Assembly: GCA_942486035.1 (NCBI GenBank)
Contig: CALNXK010000042.1
Span: 1,890,001-1,954,000 of the forward strand
DNA from: Porites lobata
Taxonomy: Eukaryota > Cnidaria > Anthozoa > Scleractinia > Poritidae
Direction of reading: 5' to 3'
DNA: 64,000 bases
In this document: one piece after another, positions 31,440-41,451 of the stretch
How the letters are laid out: the number at the start of each line of letters is the position of its first letter
How positions within the stretch are numbered: the first letter of the stretch is position 1
Notes under the pieces: model-generated
What the model saw: the letters and a program-made list of their open reading frames with translations, nothing else
The model's database searches: none
What the model was told of the DNA's origin: nothing
Program-made: the position numbers and the translations under genes

Positions 31440-32613
31440 CTAAACAATAACTCTTAGATTTATCAACTACAGCTTCACTGCAACTGCCATTAATGCCGAA
31501 TGTTTGAAAATGGTTTCAAAAAATCTCTATGCATCTTTTTTTATTGTAGAATGTTTGCTTTCGTTTTGAGCTGTTTTGACCTCACGGCGTTTCACCAGCA
31601 ACGCGAAATTTACATAATCGCTCATCCAACGCGTTCAAAGTTTCAGCATTATTGAGAGGAGGGCATATACATGTTCAAGCCAGGATGAGCAAAAAAGGCA
31701 AAAAAAAACAAACAAACATACACGAGTAAACCAAGAAATATTTGTATGTGTCTGGATTTCTTTAAAATCTCCTTTTATCTACGTGCATATATATAATTCG
31801 TAGACTTTATGGAAAGACAGGGCAAATTCCTCTGAGGTTATCAACCGTATCATGGTCCACACTGCATACATTTGAAGATTAAAACTTTTTCATCAGCTCT
31901 CCCTTATATGAAAATAACATTCTCCTTTCTCAACTATGTGCTCAGTTCAATAGATTAAGAACCAGGACACTATGCACTATGCAGACACGGTAACACTCCG
32001 AAAGAAAATGAAAGTAGAATTGTAAAAACAAACGATTTCCGGCCTCGAAATCCCAGTGCATGTTCTACCCACCTCAAGTCTCCAGCTGAATTCGTCTCGA
32101 TCAGGAAGAACAATAGCTACGTATGTAGCAACTGAGAGGCTAAAAACGTACAATTTATAAGTGTAGTATTGTACTAGCGTTAAAAATCTCTCGGTTGCTT
32201 GCGCTTCTACAGTACTTCGAATTCCTACTCCGAGCTAGAAATTTGACCTCGATTTCTCTTTGTTTCCTTGTCAGCGGTTACACGAAAAATTCACTACTCT
32301 CCGGGGAGGGGTAAAGCCAGGGTGGTGGTGGTGAACCATTCTCGTCCCCAGAGCCCGTCGTTTCTTGGTCACGTGGTAGGGACTGGTCGGTTACAAATTA
32401 AGGCGAGTGGCTCCACAGGTAGCCCAAGCTCACTATGAGAGCCGTAAACAACATTATCCTCCTTAGCTAATTAATTATTCATACAGCAAGAAAATTATAA
32501 GACGTTGTATGGAGAAATATTCTTTGCTCACTAAATTAGCAAAATGTACATTGAATATCGCTGTGAAGCTTACCTTTAGCGTCTTCTTGTTTTTCTTTGT
32601 ATTCTGACTGCAT
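30997..32613 (-). CDS. Gene C: unrecognised three-exon gene
   Basis: Exons 32574-32613, 32073-32116 and 30997-31439 join with matching phases (1, then 0). They encode MQSEYKEKQEDAK, AIVLPDRDEFSWRLE and a 147-codon exon starting ILPSTGGQRFFNF and containing FIDLVNPCPALYSS, SILAFWSAGQRQG and VLCMPQFLNGSIIF. All junctions have good consensus sites, the last being GTAAGT. I do not recognise the family. No signal peptide or membrane segment is evident. The next acceptor (30803) makes a TGA across the junction, giving about 175 residues, or the gene is damaged. Exon 1 and its upstream region are duplicated in inverted orientation at 33538-34240. Confidence 0.5.
32073..32116 (-). CDS. Gene C exon 2
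   Basis: Acceptor CATACGTAG, donor GTGGGT; phase 1 in, 0 out. Encodes IVLPDRDEFSWRLE. Confidence 0.5.
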
Positions 32614-33114
32614 TTTAGACCTCCTAGGCACTGTTTAAGGCCTTTTTTGGAGCGACAGTTTTTCACCCAGATGACAGTAGAGAGAAGAGAAGAGAAGGTT
32701 GGCAAACCCCTCTTGACCGGCTCCGCTCTCGGAGGCGATAAATTCCGTGACATTTGCGACATGGAGACAATTCCGCCAGAAACAGATGTCCTGATAGATA
32801 ACGCACATTTTCCATCATTCACATCGCCAAAATTCCCATTTCGAAGGTCCTAAATCGCCAACGAAGTGGGCAATACACGGTTGAGGTGAGGCGAGTCGAG
32901 AGCAGACCCGCAACGGACTCCAACCGTCACGTCGACAATTCAAACCGACGCGGGCTGGCAGGGTCAAATTGTTCAACCGTCAAAGGACAATTGGAGCATT
33001 TAGCCTACTGGGCACAGTAACTGATTTTTCACTTCTCACATTGCACTCCGGGGTCGCGGAAGTCAAGCATCGCGAGTGATAGTGATATGTAATATCAAAA
33101 CATGTCGCGTTGTT
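32413..33114 (+). repeat. Inverted duplication, left arm
   Basis: 702 bp, about 95% identical in reverse complement to 33538-34240. It contains gene C exon 1 and its presumed promoter. The outer side continues into a related CTCGTCCCCAGAGCC block, with extra bases in this copy. Confidence 0.85.
32574..32613 (-). CDS. Gene C exon 1
   Basis: ATG in context CTAAAATGC; encodes MQSEYKEKQEDAK and ends AAAG before GTAAGC (phase 1). An almost identical copy lies on the plus strand at 34040-34079. Confidence 0.55.
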
Positions 33115-33537
33115 ATTGTTTGATCTCTACTCTTCTTTTTAAAAAGCGTTTGACAATGGTTTTTTTATGTATGATTTAGAAAAAAAATTTTGCAATAATA
33201 ATTACTACGGCTGTAAACAGTTGTTAGCTATTTTTCCTCCCTTTTTCAACAAGTGGCAGTAAGTAGCAAGTTTGGGGACAGGATCTTCCGGCAGGTGCTC
33301 TTATCTATTCTTTGTGAGTGTTTTTACGGAAAGAAAATATGTAAATAAATATTTCTTTGAAGTTTCTCTTGGTAATTCTGCCACATTAGCTACACCAATT
33401 TCAAGATTAAATTATACATCAGCTGCTTACAGCCCAAGCAAACTATTTCTGAAATATGAATTCCAAATGTAGTAGCCATTTTTGTATTGATTGGATTTCT
33501 TGACGCTACTATTAATCATGGCAGAAAACATTGACAT

Positions 33538-34240
33538 TAACAACGCGACACGTTTTGATATTAAATGTCACTATCACACGCGATGCTTGACTTCCGCGAC
33601 CCCGGAGTGCAATGTGAGAAGTGAAAAATCAGTTACTGTGCCCAGTAGGCTAAATGCTCCAATTGTCCTTTGACGGTTGAACAATTTGACCCTGCCAGCC
33701 CGCGTCGGTTTGAATTGTCGACGTGACGGTTGGAGTCCGTTGCGGGTCTGCTCTCGACTCGCCTCACCTCAACCGTGTATTGCCCACTTCGTTGGCGATT
33801 TAGGACCTTCGAAATGGGAATTTTGGCGATGTGAATGATGGAAAATGTGCGTTATCTATCAGGACATCTGTTTCTGGCGGAATTGTCTCCATGTCGCAAA
33901 TGTCACGGAATTTATCGCCTCCGAAAGCGGAGCCGGTCAAGAGGGGTTTGCCAACCTTCTCTTCTCTTCTCTCTACTGTCATCTGGGTGAAAAACTGTCG
34001 CTTCAAAACAGGCCTTAAACAGTGCCTAGGAGGTCTGAAATGCAGTCAGAGTACAAAGAAAAACAAGAAGACGCTAAAGGTAAGCTTCAAAGCGATATTC
34101 AATGTACATTTTGCTAATTTAGTGAGCAAAGAATATTTCTCCATACAACGTCTTATAATTTTCTTGCTGTATGAATAATTAATTAGCTAAGGAGGATAAT
34201 GTTGTTCACGGCTCTCATAGTGAGCTTGGGCTACCTGTGG
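33538..34240 (-). repeat. Inverted duplication, right arm
   Basis: Mirror of 32413-33114 across a 423-bp unique spacer. The ORF pairs 32475-32822 (minus) and 33831-34178 (plus), and 32647-32853 (plus) and 33800-34006 (minus), exist only because of this duplication. Few substitutions imply recent origin or ongoing gene conversion. Confidence 0.85.
34040..34079 (+). pseudogene. Orphan copy of gene C exon 1
   Basis: Plus-strand ATG frame identical in protein to gene C exon 1, followed by GTAAGC. No copy of gene C exon 2 follows within the arm, so transcripts from here would have to capture another acceptor. Confidence 0.5.
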
Positions 34241-34463
34241 TGGCTCTGGGGACGAGAGTGGTGGTGAACTTGGTAGTTTGTAAGTAGTTTGTTTGTCCGG
34301 GCGTTCCAAGCGTTCCGGGCGATCCCGGCCTTCGTGACGTCATGAAGAGAGAAGCGCGCAATTTCGAGCAGTTTTCGAAAATGGCGCCGTTACCATTTTC
34401 AAATGCTACTCTTTTTGTTTTCCTGGATATTGACGCTCCAAAATGGTTTTTGTCACGTAGGAT

Positions 34464-35160
34464 AGTGCAGTTCCAACATCTCTTTCCGAGAAGGTGAGTG
34501 AAATGTGTATTAATCCGAAAAATAACGCCTATGAGAGCTGTAAACAGTTTCGGTCAATTTCCTCGAGTGGAAAAATGTGCCGCAAAAGTTTGCATGTTCG
34601 CACAGTAATATCGCATTTTCTCGAAATCGGTGAGGTGTTGAAAATCGAAACTTGGCATAAGGGTGGGTTACTTCTATTGGAAAGCATTGTCTCTGAAGTT
34701 AATTGAGATAAACTAGCAGAAAAAATGATCAGTCCATTCGAGTGTGCCAGCGTAGCCGCTATTAAAGGTACAGTCCCAGAACTGATGCAATTGTATGTTA
34801 TCTCCAATAATGCCAATAGTACCACCTATTCAAGCTGTCTTTTCGGGATAAGTAAACTTTAAAGTAGTTTCTGTTAGAGGGAAAGTACAGTTGCAACAGC
34901 TCTTTCCGACAAGGAGAGTTAATTGCATTATATTCTGTTGATAATTACCTCGTAAACAGTTTAAGCCAATTTTTTCAAGTGGAATATTTGTCGCAGAAAT
35001 TTGCATGATCGCATATTAACATCGCATGTTTTAGAAAATCGGTTTGGTGTGGAAATTCGAAACTTGGCAGAAGGGTAGGTCAGCAATAGTGGAAAACATT
35101 GTCATTGATGTTTAATGGGAGAAATTAGCAGTAAAAATGATCAGTCCATTCGAGTGCGCG
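34464..35160 (+). repeat. Two-copy tandem duplication, about 415-bp period
   Basis: 34464-34745 and 34883-35160 share AAATGATCAGTCCATTCGAG, CGAAACTTGGCA and GTTTGCATG-type blocks in order, with perhaps 75-80% identity. No conserved reading frame. Confidence 0.65.
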
Positions 35161-35635
35161 TAATATTGATATAAACAGATGACCTCGACTCCGTTACCCG
35201 TTATCCCGGCACAATGTAAGCCCCGGGTGTAAGTCAATTATTTTTCGGTTTTAAGAAAAAGGAAACCAAAGACTTCCCTCAACACTATGTATCTATAATA
35301 ATTACACCAGGAATATATATTTTTTTAACACTTGAAGGTTGTACCATCTTGTTGAAGCAAAGGATATTTCTCTGTAATACCTATAAGTTTACATTAAGTT
35401 TTCATAAATAGCAAAAAAAATAATAAGATTTACATACAGCTCCAAACATGTACATCTGTTATGCATGAAGCAATTTCATATCGTTCCACATCAATAGTTA
35501 GTGCGAATGGAGTCAAACATGTACAGTGAAACTTGTATAATTTAAGCGGACACCTCAGAGAATGCTGTAGTGCCCACTTAGTACAAAGTTTCTTCCCGAC
35601 AACATACAGGTTTCGATAGAAAATGTCATTTGAGG
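35161..35635. other. No supported feature
   Basis: AT-rich, no exon or repeat recognised. Confidence 0.35.
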
Positions 35636-36114
35636 CAGACCTGCCAACTCTCACAATTCTGCCGTGAGTCTCAGGATTTTTTAACTTTTCTCACGGTCTC
35701 ACAACAAGACTCCCAATCTCATGGTTTTCTGGGAAATATTCTAAATTGAAATATTACCTTGTTGAATAAAAACATAAATTTTGTGGGGAAATTCTTGTGC
35801 CTCGATAAGCTTTGACTATTTTAGCCATGAAGTCCTCTTAGCCCAAAGAAATGACTCTACTGTTTGTTTCGTCTCAGTGATAACCTATTTTCTGGCCTCT
35901 TAAAGTCATCAAACAAAAAAGCGACATCTAATTTGCTACATAAGGGACCACACTAAAGCAAAGTTATATTAAAATAAACATTTGATTCCCCTAATGGAAA
36001 AGCGGTCGTTTAATTTTGATCAGGAAAAAATAGAATCTCACTACTTTTTGTAGAATCTCCCAATTTTTTTTCATGAGTCTACAGATTTTCCTTTATCAGG
36101 AGTTGGCAGGTCTG
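35636..36114. mobile_element. MITE, CAGACCTGCCAACTC ends
   Basis: 479 bp with terminal CAGACCTGCCAACTC and GAGTTGGCAGGTCTG. The interior is rich in TCTCA/CTCAC motifs. A piece (CAAGACTCCCAATCTCATGG) recurs at 36357-36376, outside the element. Confidence 0.65.
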
Positions 36115-36699
36115 TATGAGGAGCTGAGTACCATTCAAATAAAAGGCGGAAACATTTGGAATACTCCCAGAGATATGATGATATACATTTGCATTAATAT
36201 CTTTATTTGCGCAGAGCAAATTGTACCTCAAATTTTAAGATATCAAATGAGCAAAACAAGCTTTATACAAACAAAAATGAAATGAGAAAGTACTGTAACT
36301 CATTTATATAATTTACAGAAGTCCCCTGGTGACACTAGCCAAGTGCTGATAGGGCAAGACTCCCAATCTCATGGTTTTCTGGGAAAGCAAAAGGCATCTT
36401 AAAATAACAAAAGGCACATAAGGCTCAGCCGAATGGTACCATAATGACGTCAAAACGTATGGAAACAGGACTTTTCTCCGAAACCCGCCCCATTCCCCTA
36501 TGGCTATTTTTATTTGCGTTTGCCCTACCTCACCTCCCCTCCCTGTACTTGATGAAACAAGGCTTTCAGCAGTTTGTTGAGATAGGATGCTTTTTGTTTT
36601 AAAGGATGACCTCATCATATTTTATTATCGTTGAGATGGGGGTAAGGTAAGTTAACAATAATAGACAGATTATTATAGGTGGGTTACTCATTTTTACAG

Positions 36700-36915
36700 C
36701 TATCCCTGGAAGAAGAAATAGAAGCAAGGAACTGACTGGCAGCCACTGAGATTGAGGAGAAGAGAAAGGAAATTGAAAGAGAAGAGAAAGAGTTGAAAGG
36801 AAAAGAAGAAAGGTTAAGACAAAAAGCAAAAGAAATTAAAAACACAGTAATAGAGGCCAAGTGGGTAGCTGCCCAACTGCAACTAATGGCAGGGCAGCTA
36901 GACCTGCTTGGCTAA
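36700..36915 (+). pseudogene. Coiled-coil exon-like fragment
   Basis: After TTTTTACAG the plus strand reads LSLEEEIEARN, an in-frame TGA, then a Glu/Lys coiled coil (EIEEKRKEIEREEKELKGK) through LMAGQLDLLG and stop. Heptad-like spacing and a clean end suggest a real but broken exon, perhaps from a transposon-encoded DNA-binding protein. Identity unknown. Confidence 0.35.
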
Positions 36916-37845
36916 CCAAATTCTAGAAGAGACCAAAAGTTAAAGAAGAAGTAAAAGAAAAACACCACTGTAAGAAAATTTTATTGATAACAAACCGTTT
37001 CTTTTAATCAAAGTCAATGTGCAAAGTTTTTAAATGTAAACAAGTCTAAGTCAGACCTGTTATGCAAGAAAGAAAACACATTTGCTCAGTATATAAAAAA
37101 TAAAAGGAAACTGTTTCTTCTAATTTCTCGTATCCTGTATGGTCTCTTCTTGCTCCATGGAATCCACTCCATCTAACATCCTCCACTTCCCGCACCGCAC
37201 TACTCTCATCATGAAATCTATTATACTAGATCTTTACAGACATCCAGTAAGCAGCACCTCCTCCATCATACACTGCATGTTTTTTCTCATCATCTACAGA
37301 GTATTCCCAACCAAGGAAGGACCTAATTATAAAATCAGTCGGATAAAAAGAGATTATTATATATACAAAAGTCAAAACAAAATAAAACAATAAAGGCAAT
37401 ATTATCACTTAAAATCCCTAATTATTTGTTAAGCATCTCTTAAATCAGATATTATAATGGTTTTCCTCACTTATTCCCTAAACTTCACATTAATATAGGT
37501 GAGTTAAACCACAAACACCACCCCCCCCAAGCAACGGTAAAAAAAAATATTTCTCCCTTGAATTATAAATTTTTGTAACTTCAAGCAACCTATCAAGATA
37601 ATCCAAACACGGGTTTCTAATCTTAAACCAATAGCTAAATGAATACCTGTCAACCTAACTGTAATCATACCATAGCAATGGCAAGGCTATGTGAAATATA
37701 TTAGCAGAGGCAGCACAACAGCAAATTTTAAAGAGGGGCTTTAGAGCTATTATCATGGAACACCTATAGTCATGGAATGATTGTCGTTACTAAGTTACGC
37801 CTACCAAGAAATTACCACAAAGCTACATCAGCTGGGTGATAAAAC

Positions 37846-37876
<31 letters not shown>

Positions 37877-38530
37877 GTCTTTATTAAAAAGCATCCGATA
37901 AAATTACATATCTGATGTTACAGTAAAAATATATATCGATAGAAAAAATTACAGTGACAAGATGAATAAAAAAAGATTAAATTGATTAAAAATACATATG
38001 GGGTATTTACACAGCTAGATTATATTTAAAAATTAATCTATTAAAAAAGCTATCTTTGAAACGTTCAGTGTTAATGCTGGGCCTGACAACGGATATCCTT
38101 CGAAGGTTTACAATACAGTCTTTGTACCTTGGGAGCAAGCTTTTTAGTGGATGGTCATCGCGTTTGAGGTTATAAAAAAGGCGTCTGTCGCTTTTCTCCA
38201 AAAGTTCATATATGTTGTAATTGACCGACGTATAACGCCTCTTATAACATCTTTTTAAAAACCTTTGTATAACAGTAAGTTCGGAAACACTTGCAGCATA
38301 AACTGAAAGACCGTATAATAACTTAGGGATCACAATTGAATTAAAGAAGTGGTCTATTTCATCTTGTGTATATCCTTCTTTACGTAGGCAAATAAACACT
38401 TGTTGGCTTCATGGAGCTTGGCCTTGACATGCAAGCCAAACTTACAATTACCTTGAATTGTGACGCCTAATAAAGAAATGTTATAATATTCTTTGATATT
38501 GTGAGACATTGGGTAGACTGTTGAATTGCC
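37846..38530 (-). mobile_element. LINE 3' end (CR1/Rex-like), 5'-truncated
   Basis: Minus ORF 38399-38007 encodes the RT C-terminus (LRKEGYTQDEIDHFFNSI, PKLLYGLSVYAAS, RRYTSVNYNIYELLEKSD). The preceding LLGVTIQG block is one frame off. It ends in a TAA/ATT microsatellite at 37849-37876, the usual 3' tail. Truncated and frameshifted. Confidence 0.8.
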
Positions 38531-39274
38531 TCTCTTACAAGGTGGGTGATAAAACTGTACAAGCAGGCCCCGAATTGTTGGAACTGGAAAGTGTCACTTG
38601 ATGTAACTGACAATAGCATGGAGTCCAAGTAAGTTAAAAAGCATCAATGATTGAAAATTAAACTGATGCCCCTGCACTCCCACTCCCAGTAGATCCCCTG
38701 CCTTGTCATTACCTAATAAACATACATTGATACTCGTGTCATTTTCTGAACTCGTATAGTTATTGAACTATATTGTGGTTCTTGGACTTTGGTGCCTTTA
38801 TTAAACTACACAAAAAGGAAAACCGAAAAAATGTTACATAAAAAAGTCTCTTTTTCTATTGTAAAAGTGTGAGAAGGGTGATGATATTCATCGCATGAAA
38901 ATCCTGCAATTTTTTATATCCTTAGAAATTTTTTTCCCCTCATTTTTAAGATGCGGACGCCCGAGGAAACACATTTTCAATATTGCACCATTGAAACGCT
39001 TAATAGTGTCCGTTTTCTTGGCTTTTTCTAGTTTTTTTTTCCTATTAACTCTGTAAAGCGATTAAGGCAAAGCTACATACCCATCCTTTCTACGGCTCCT
39101 CCTCCTGGATTCTCTGCATAAAGCCCTAAAAATGTTGATGTTGATCAAAAACTTTATCTCACGGCACATTACCCTAGTGATAGATTCTGTTTGACTATTT
39201 ACAGGATAAAAACCATGTTCTCCTTTGTTTGTGGAGCGAAGAAGCAAAGAGAAAGGCAATGTGAACTTAGGGAA
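38531..39274. other. No supported feature
   Basis: No exon with both splice sites or recognisable repeat. Confidence 0.35.
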
Positions 39275-39484
39275 GGACCATTAGAAAAGTTATGGGGGGG
39301 GGAGGGGAATTTTCGAGCTGCAGCTCGAAAATTCCTTGTATGAATTTTTTTCAGGCCCTTGCATGAATATTTCTTAGGGTTCATTGGCGTGCAAGAATTT
39401 TTTTCATTTAATTTTCCCTTGCGCGAATTTTTTTTTTGGTACTTCCCCCCCCCCCCCCCCCCCCCGTAAGTTTTCTAATGGTCC
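39275..39484. mobile_element. MITE with G/C homopolymer subtermini
   Basis: Inverted ends GGACCATTAGAAAA and TTTTCTAATGGTCC. Inside each end is a homopolymer: G-rich near 39293-39306 and a run of about 22 C from 39444. Centre holds a GAGCTGCAGCTC palindrome. Confidence 0.65.
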
Positions 39485-40930
39485 GTCCTTTATCTCCATC
39501 ATGAGCAATGAATGTTTTGACAAAATGATCGTAATTTATGGTGAAACGTTGCAATATAATAAGCTATAATAATATCCTTGGTTATCGCGCGACGATTAGA
39601 TTCAATACGCTTTATTAACATTTTGATACGTTTGACTCAAACAGGAAATCCTTTCAAAACCCTTGAAGATTATAGCCCATATTCTATCAAAAAAAAAACC
39701 ACTTGCTTCTTACATTTGTTTAGTTTTAATCAATTGTTTACACAGTTTGATAGTCTAGTATGAACATCATGACGCTATGTTTCGTGACCTGTCCACGCCA
39801 CTTTCGCAATTTTTGTAAACCCTGAGGTTTGCGACTTTTATCCCACCGATCATTTTTGCTAACTTATTAGATGACTCACTTCTATCACTAATTGAGAGAC
39901 CTATACCATATTAACGTCATTTGTTTTTCTCGAGACTAAATTCTGCTGGGCTCTTTAGTTATGCGTCTCTAAGACGCCCCGGTATGAGTTGTACCATCTG
40001 GTCGATCTCGGGAAGTTCTTGATTTTTTACGATGGAAATCCTCTTTCCTAGAATAAATTGCAATTTTACTATATAGCATTAATAGATAAACACATACCTT
40101 CGGTCGTTTCATCGCAACGTCTCGACTTTTACCACTTGAAACCACGAAACAATTTCGCTCGATGAAACCATTTAAAGTTCCCGGGATAAATTTCTCGTGA
40201 AGTCACGATGGCCAAGATCATCCGCCGCGCGATCCCTATAGGAGCGATTGACGAGTTCATCCCCCCCCCCCCCGGGTAAAGCAAAAATTCTCAAGGTCTT
40301 TTATGGCAGGAGCTTTTAAGGGAAGATATGCGCACATCGCAAACCCCTCGTCTTCCCAAAATATTAAAACTACCAAAGAGATTTATCGAGTGACCTAACA
40401 GTACCCGAAGTTTTCTCGCTCCTCACTAAGCCAATGGACTTTGAAATACAGTGACTACGAAACAACGAAACGGAAAAACGTGCGTCTCTCAATCCTATTT
40501 GTTAACAAATTTGAGGTAAGGTGTAGGAGTCTAAGGTCGCGAAAGTAAAAAGACAAATTGACATGGCTCCTGATAATATTGAGAATCACGAGAACTTCTT
40601 AACATTTTTAATCTACGATAATAAATACACCGATCATAAAAGTCAAATTTTTAAAGCAGTTAGATAGAAGGTTCCTGCTTTTCATACTAAAAAGCAAACA
40701 AGACAACGAAATAAGTAGATTGAATGTTAATTAGATCGCACTAACAACATTATAACTAACCTGTTATTATCGTATGCTTAAGATTGAGTCTTTGTTTTCT
40801 CGGTCTCAAGCGACAGACATACGACCCAGATTCTAGTGATTCTACTGTAAAACCATTAACAACGGTATCAACATTAAAATGTTTTTCAGATAGGACTACT
40901 TTCCCGTCTCCTCGTTCCACTCAATAATTC
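39485..40930. other. 3' flank of gene A, no other gene
   Basis: Contains a C homopolymer (40260-40273) and AT-rich sequence. Presumably includes the gene A 3' UTR; no clear AATAAA close to the stop. Confidence 0.4.
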
Positions 40931-41451
40931 TCAAGGAGAATGATTGACATTACACAGAATTTCGCTGTTAATAGTCCCACGGCACGTAGGGCAACGGAAA
41001 TCGCCATTATTTTTATGTTCCTGCACACATTGTCTGCAGTACAAGAGATGAGAACAAGGTAAAATAATGCAGTCACGTTTCCTCACAAAGCAAATCTGGC
41101 ATAGCAGTGCAGCCTTGGTTTCTTCCAGCTCCTTTTTCAGAGCATCATTCTCTCCAGTAGCTTTGGATTCTGTATCTTTCAACATTTTTTCGAATTCGTC
41201 TCGTTGTTTCTGACTATCCCGCTTCCACTGTTGCTCATACTTTCGATAAATTTCTAAATCAAAATCTTGTAGCTGGCCAACCATCTCAGCGTGTTCCATT
41301 TTCAGGTTATTCACTTGCCCTGTGAGAGAAATCTTTTCATCTTTAAGCGTAACAGCACAGTCACGTAAGTTTAGCAGCTGGGAGAGGATACAACTCATTT
41401 GCGTCAGCTCCTCTGCAACCTCTTGATCAAGTTTGTAGGAACTCAACTGAC
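40931..41451 (-). CDS. Gene A exon 11 (coiled coil and RING)
   Basis: Acceptor CTTTTTATTAACAG, phase 1 entry. Long charged coiled coil, then RING-HC: C-x2-C-x11-C-x-H-x3-C-x2-C-x11-C-x2-C, ending 16 residues before the stop at 40931. All eight zinc ligands are present. Confidence 0.9.

Noticed and set aside
32475..34178. Two matching ORFs of 115 codons and two of 68 codons as a gene family
   Set aside because: They are mirror copies created by the inverted duplication. Their frames read through a splice donor and antisense to exon 1, with no independent support.
38007..38399. 130-codon minus ORF as a host gene
   Set aside because: Typical LINE reverse-transcriptase C-terminus with a 3' microsatellite tail.
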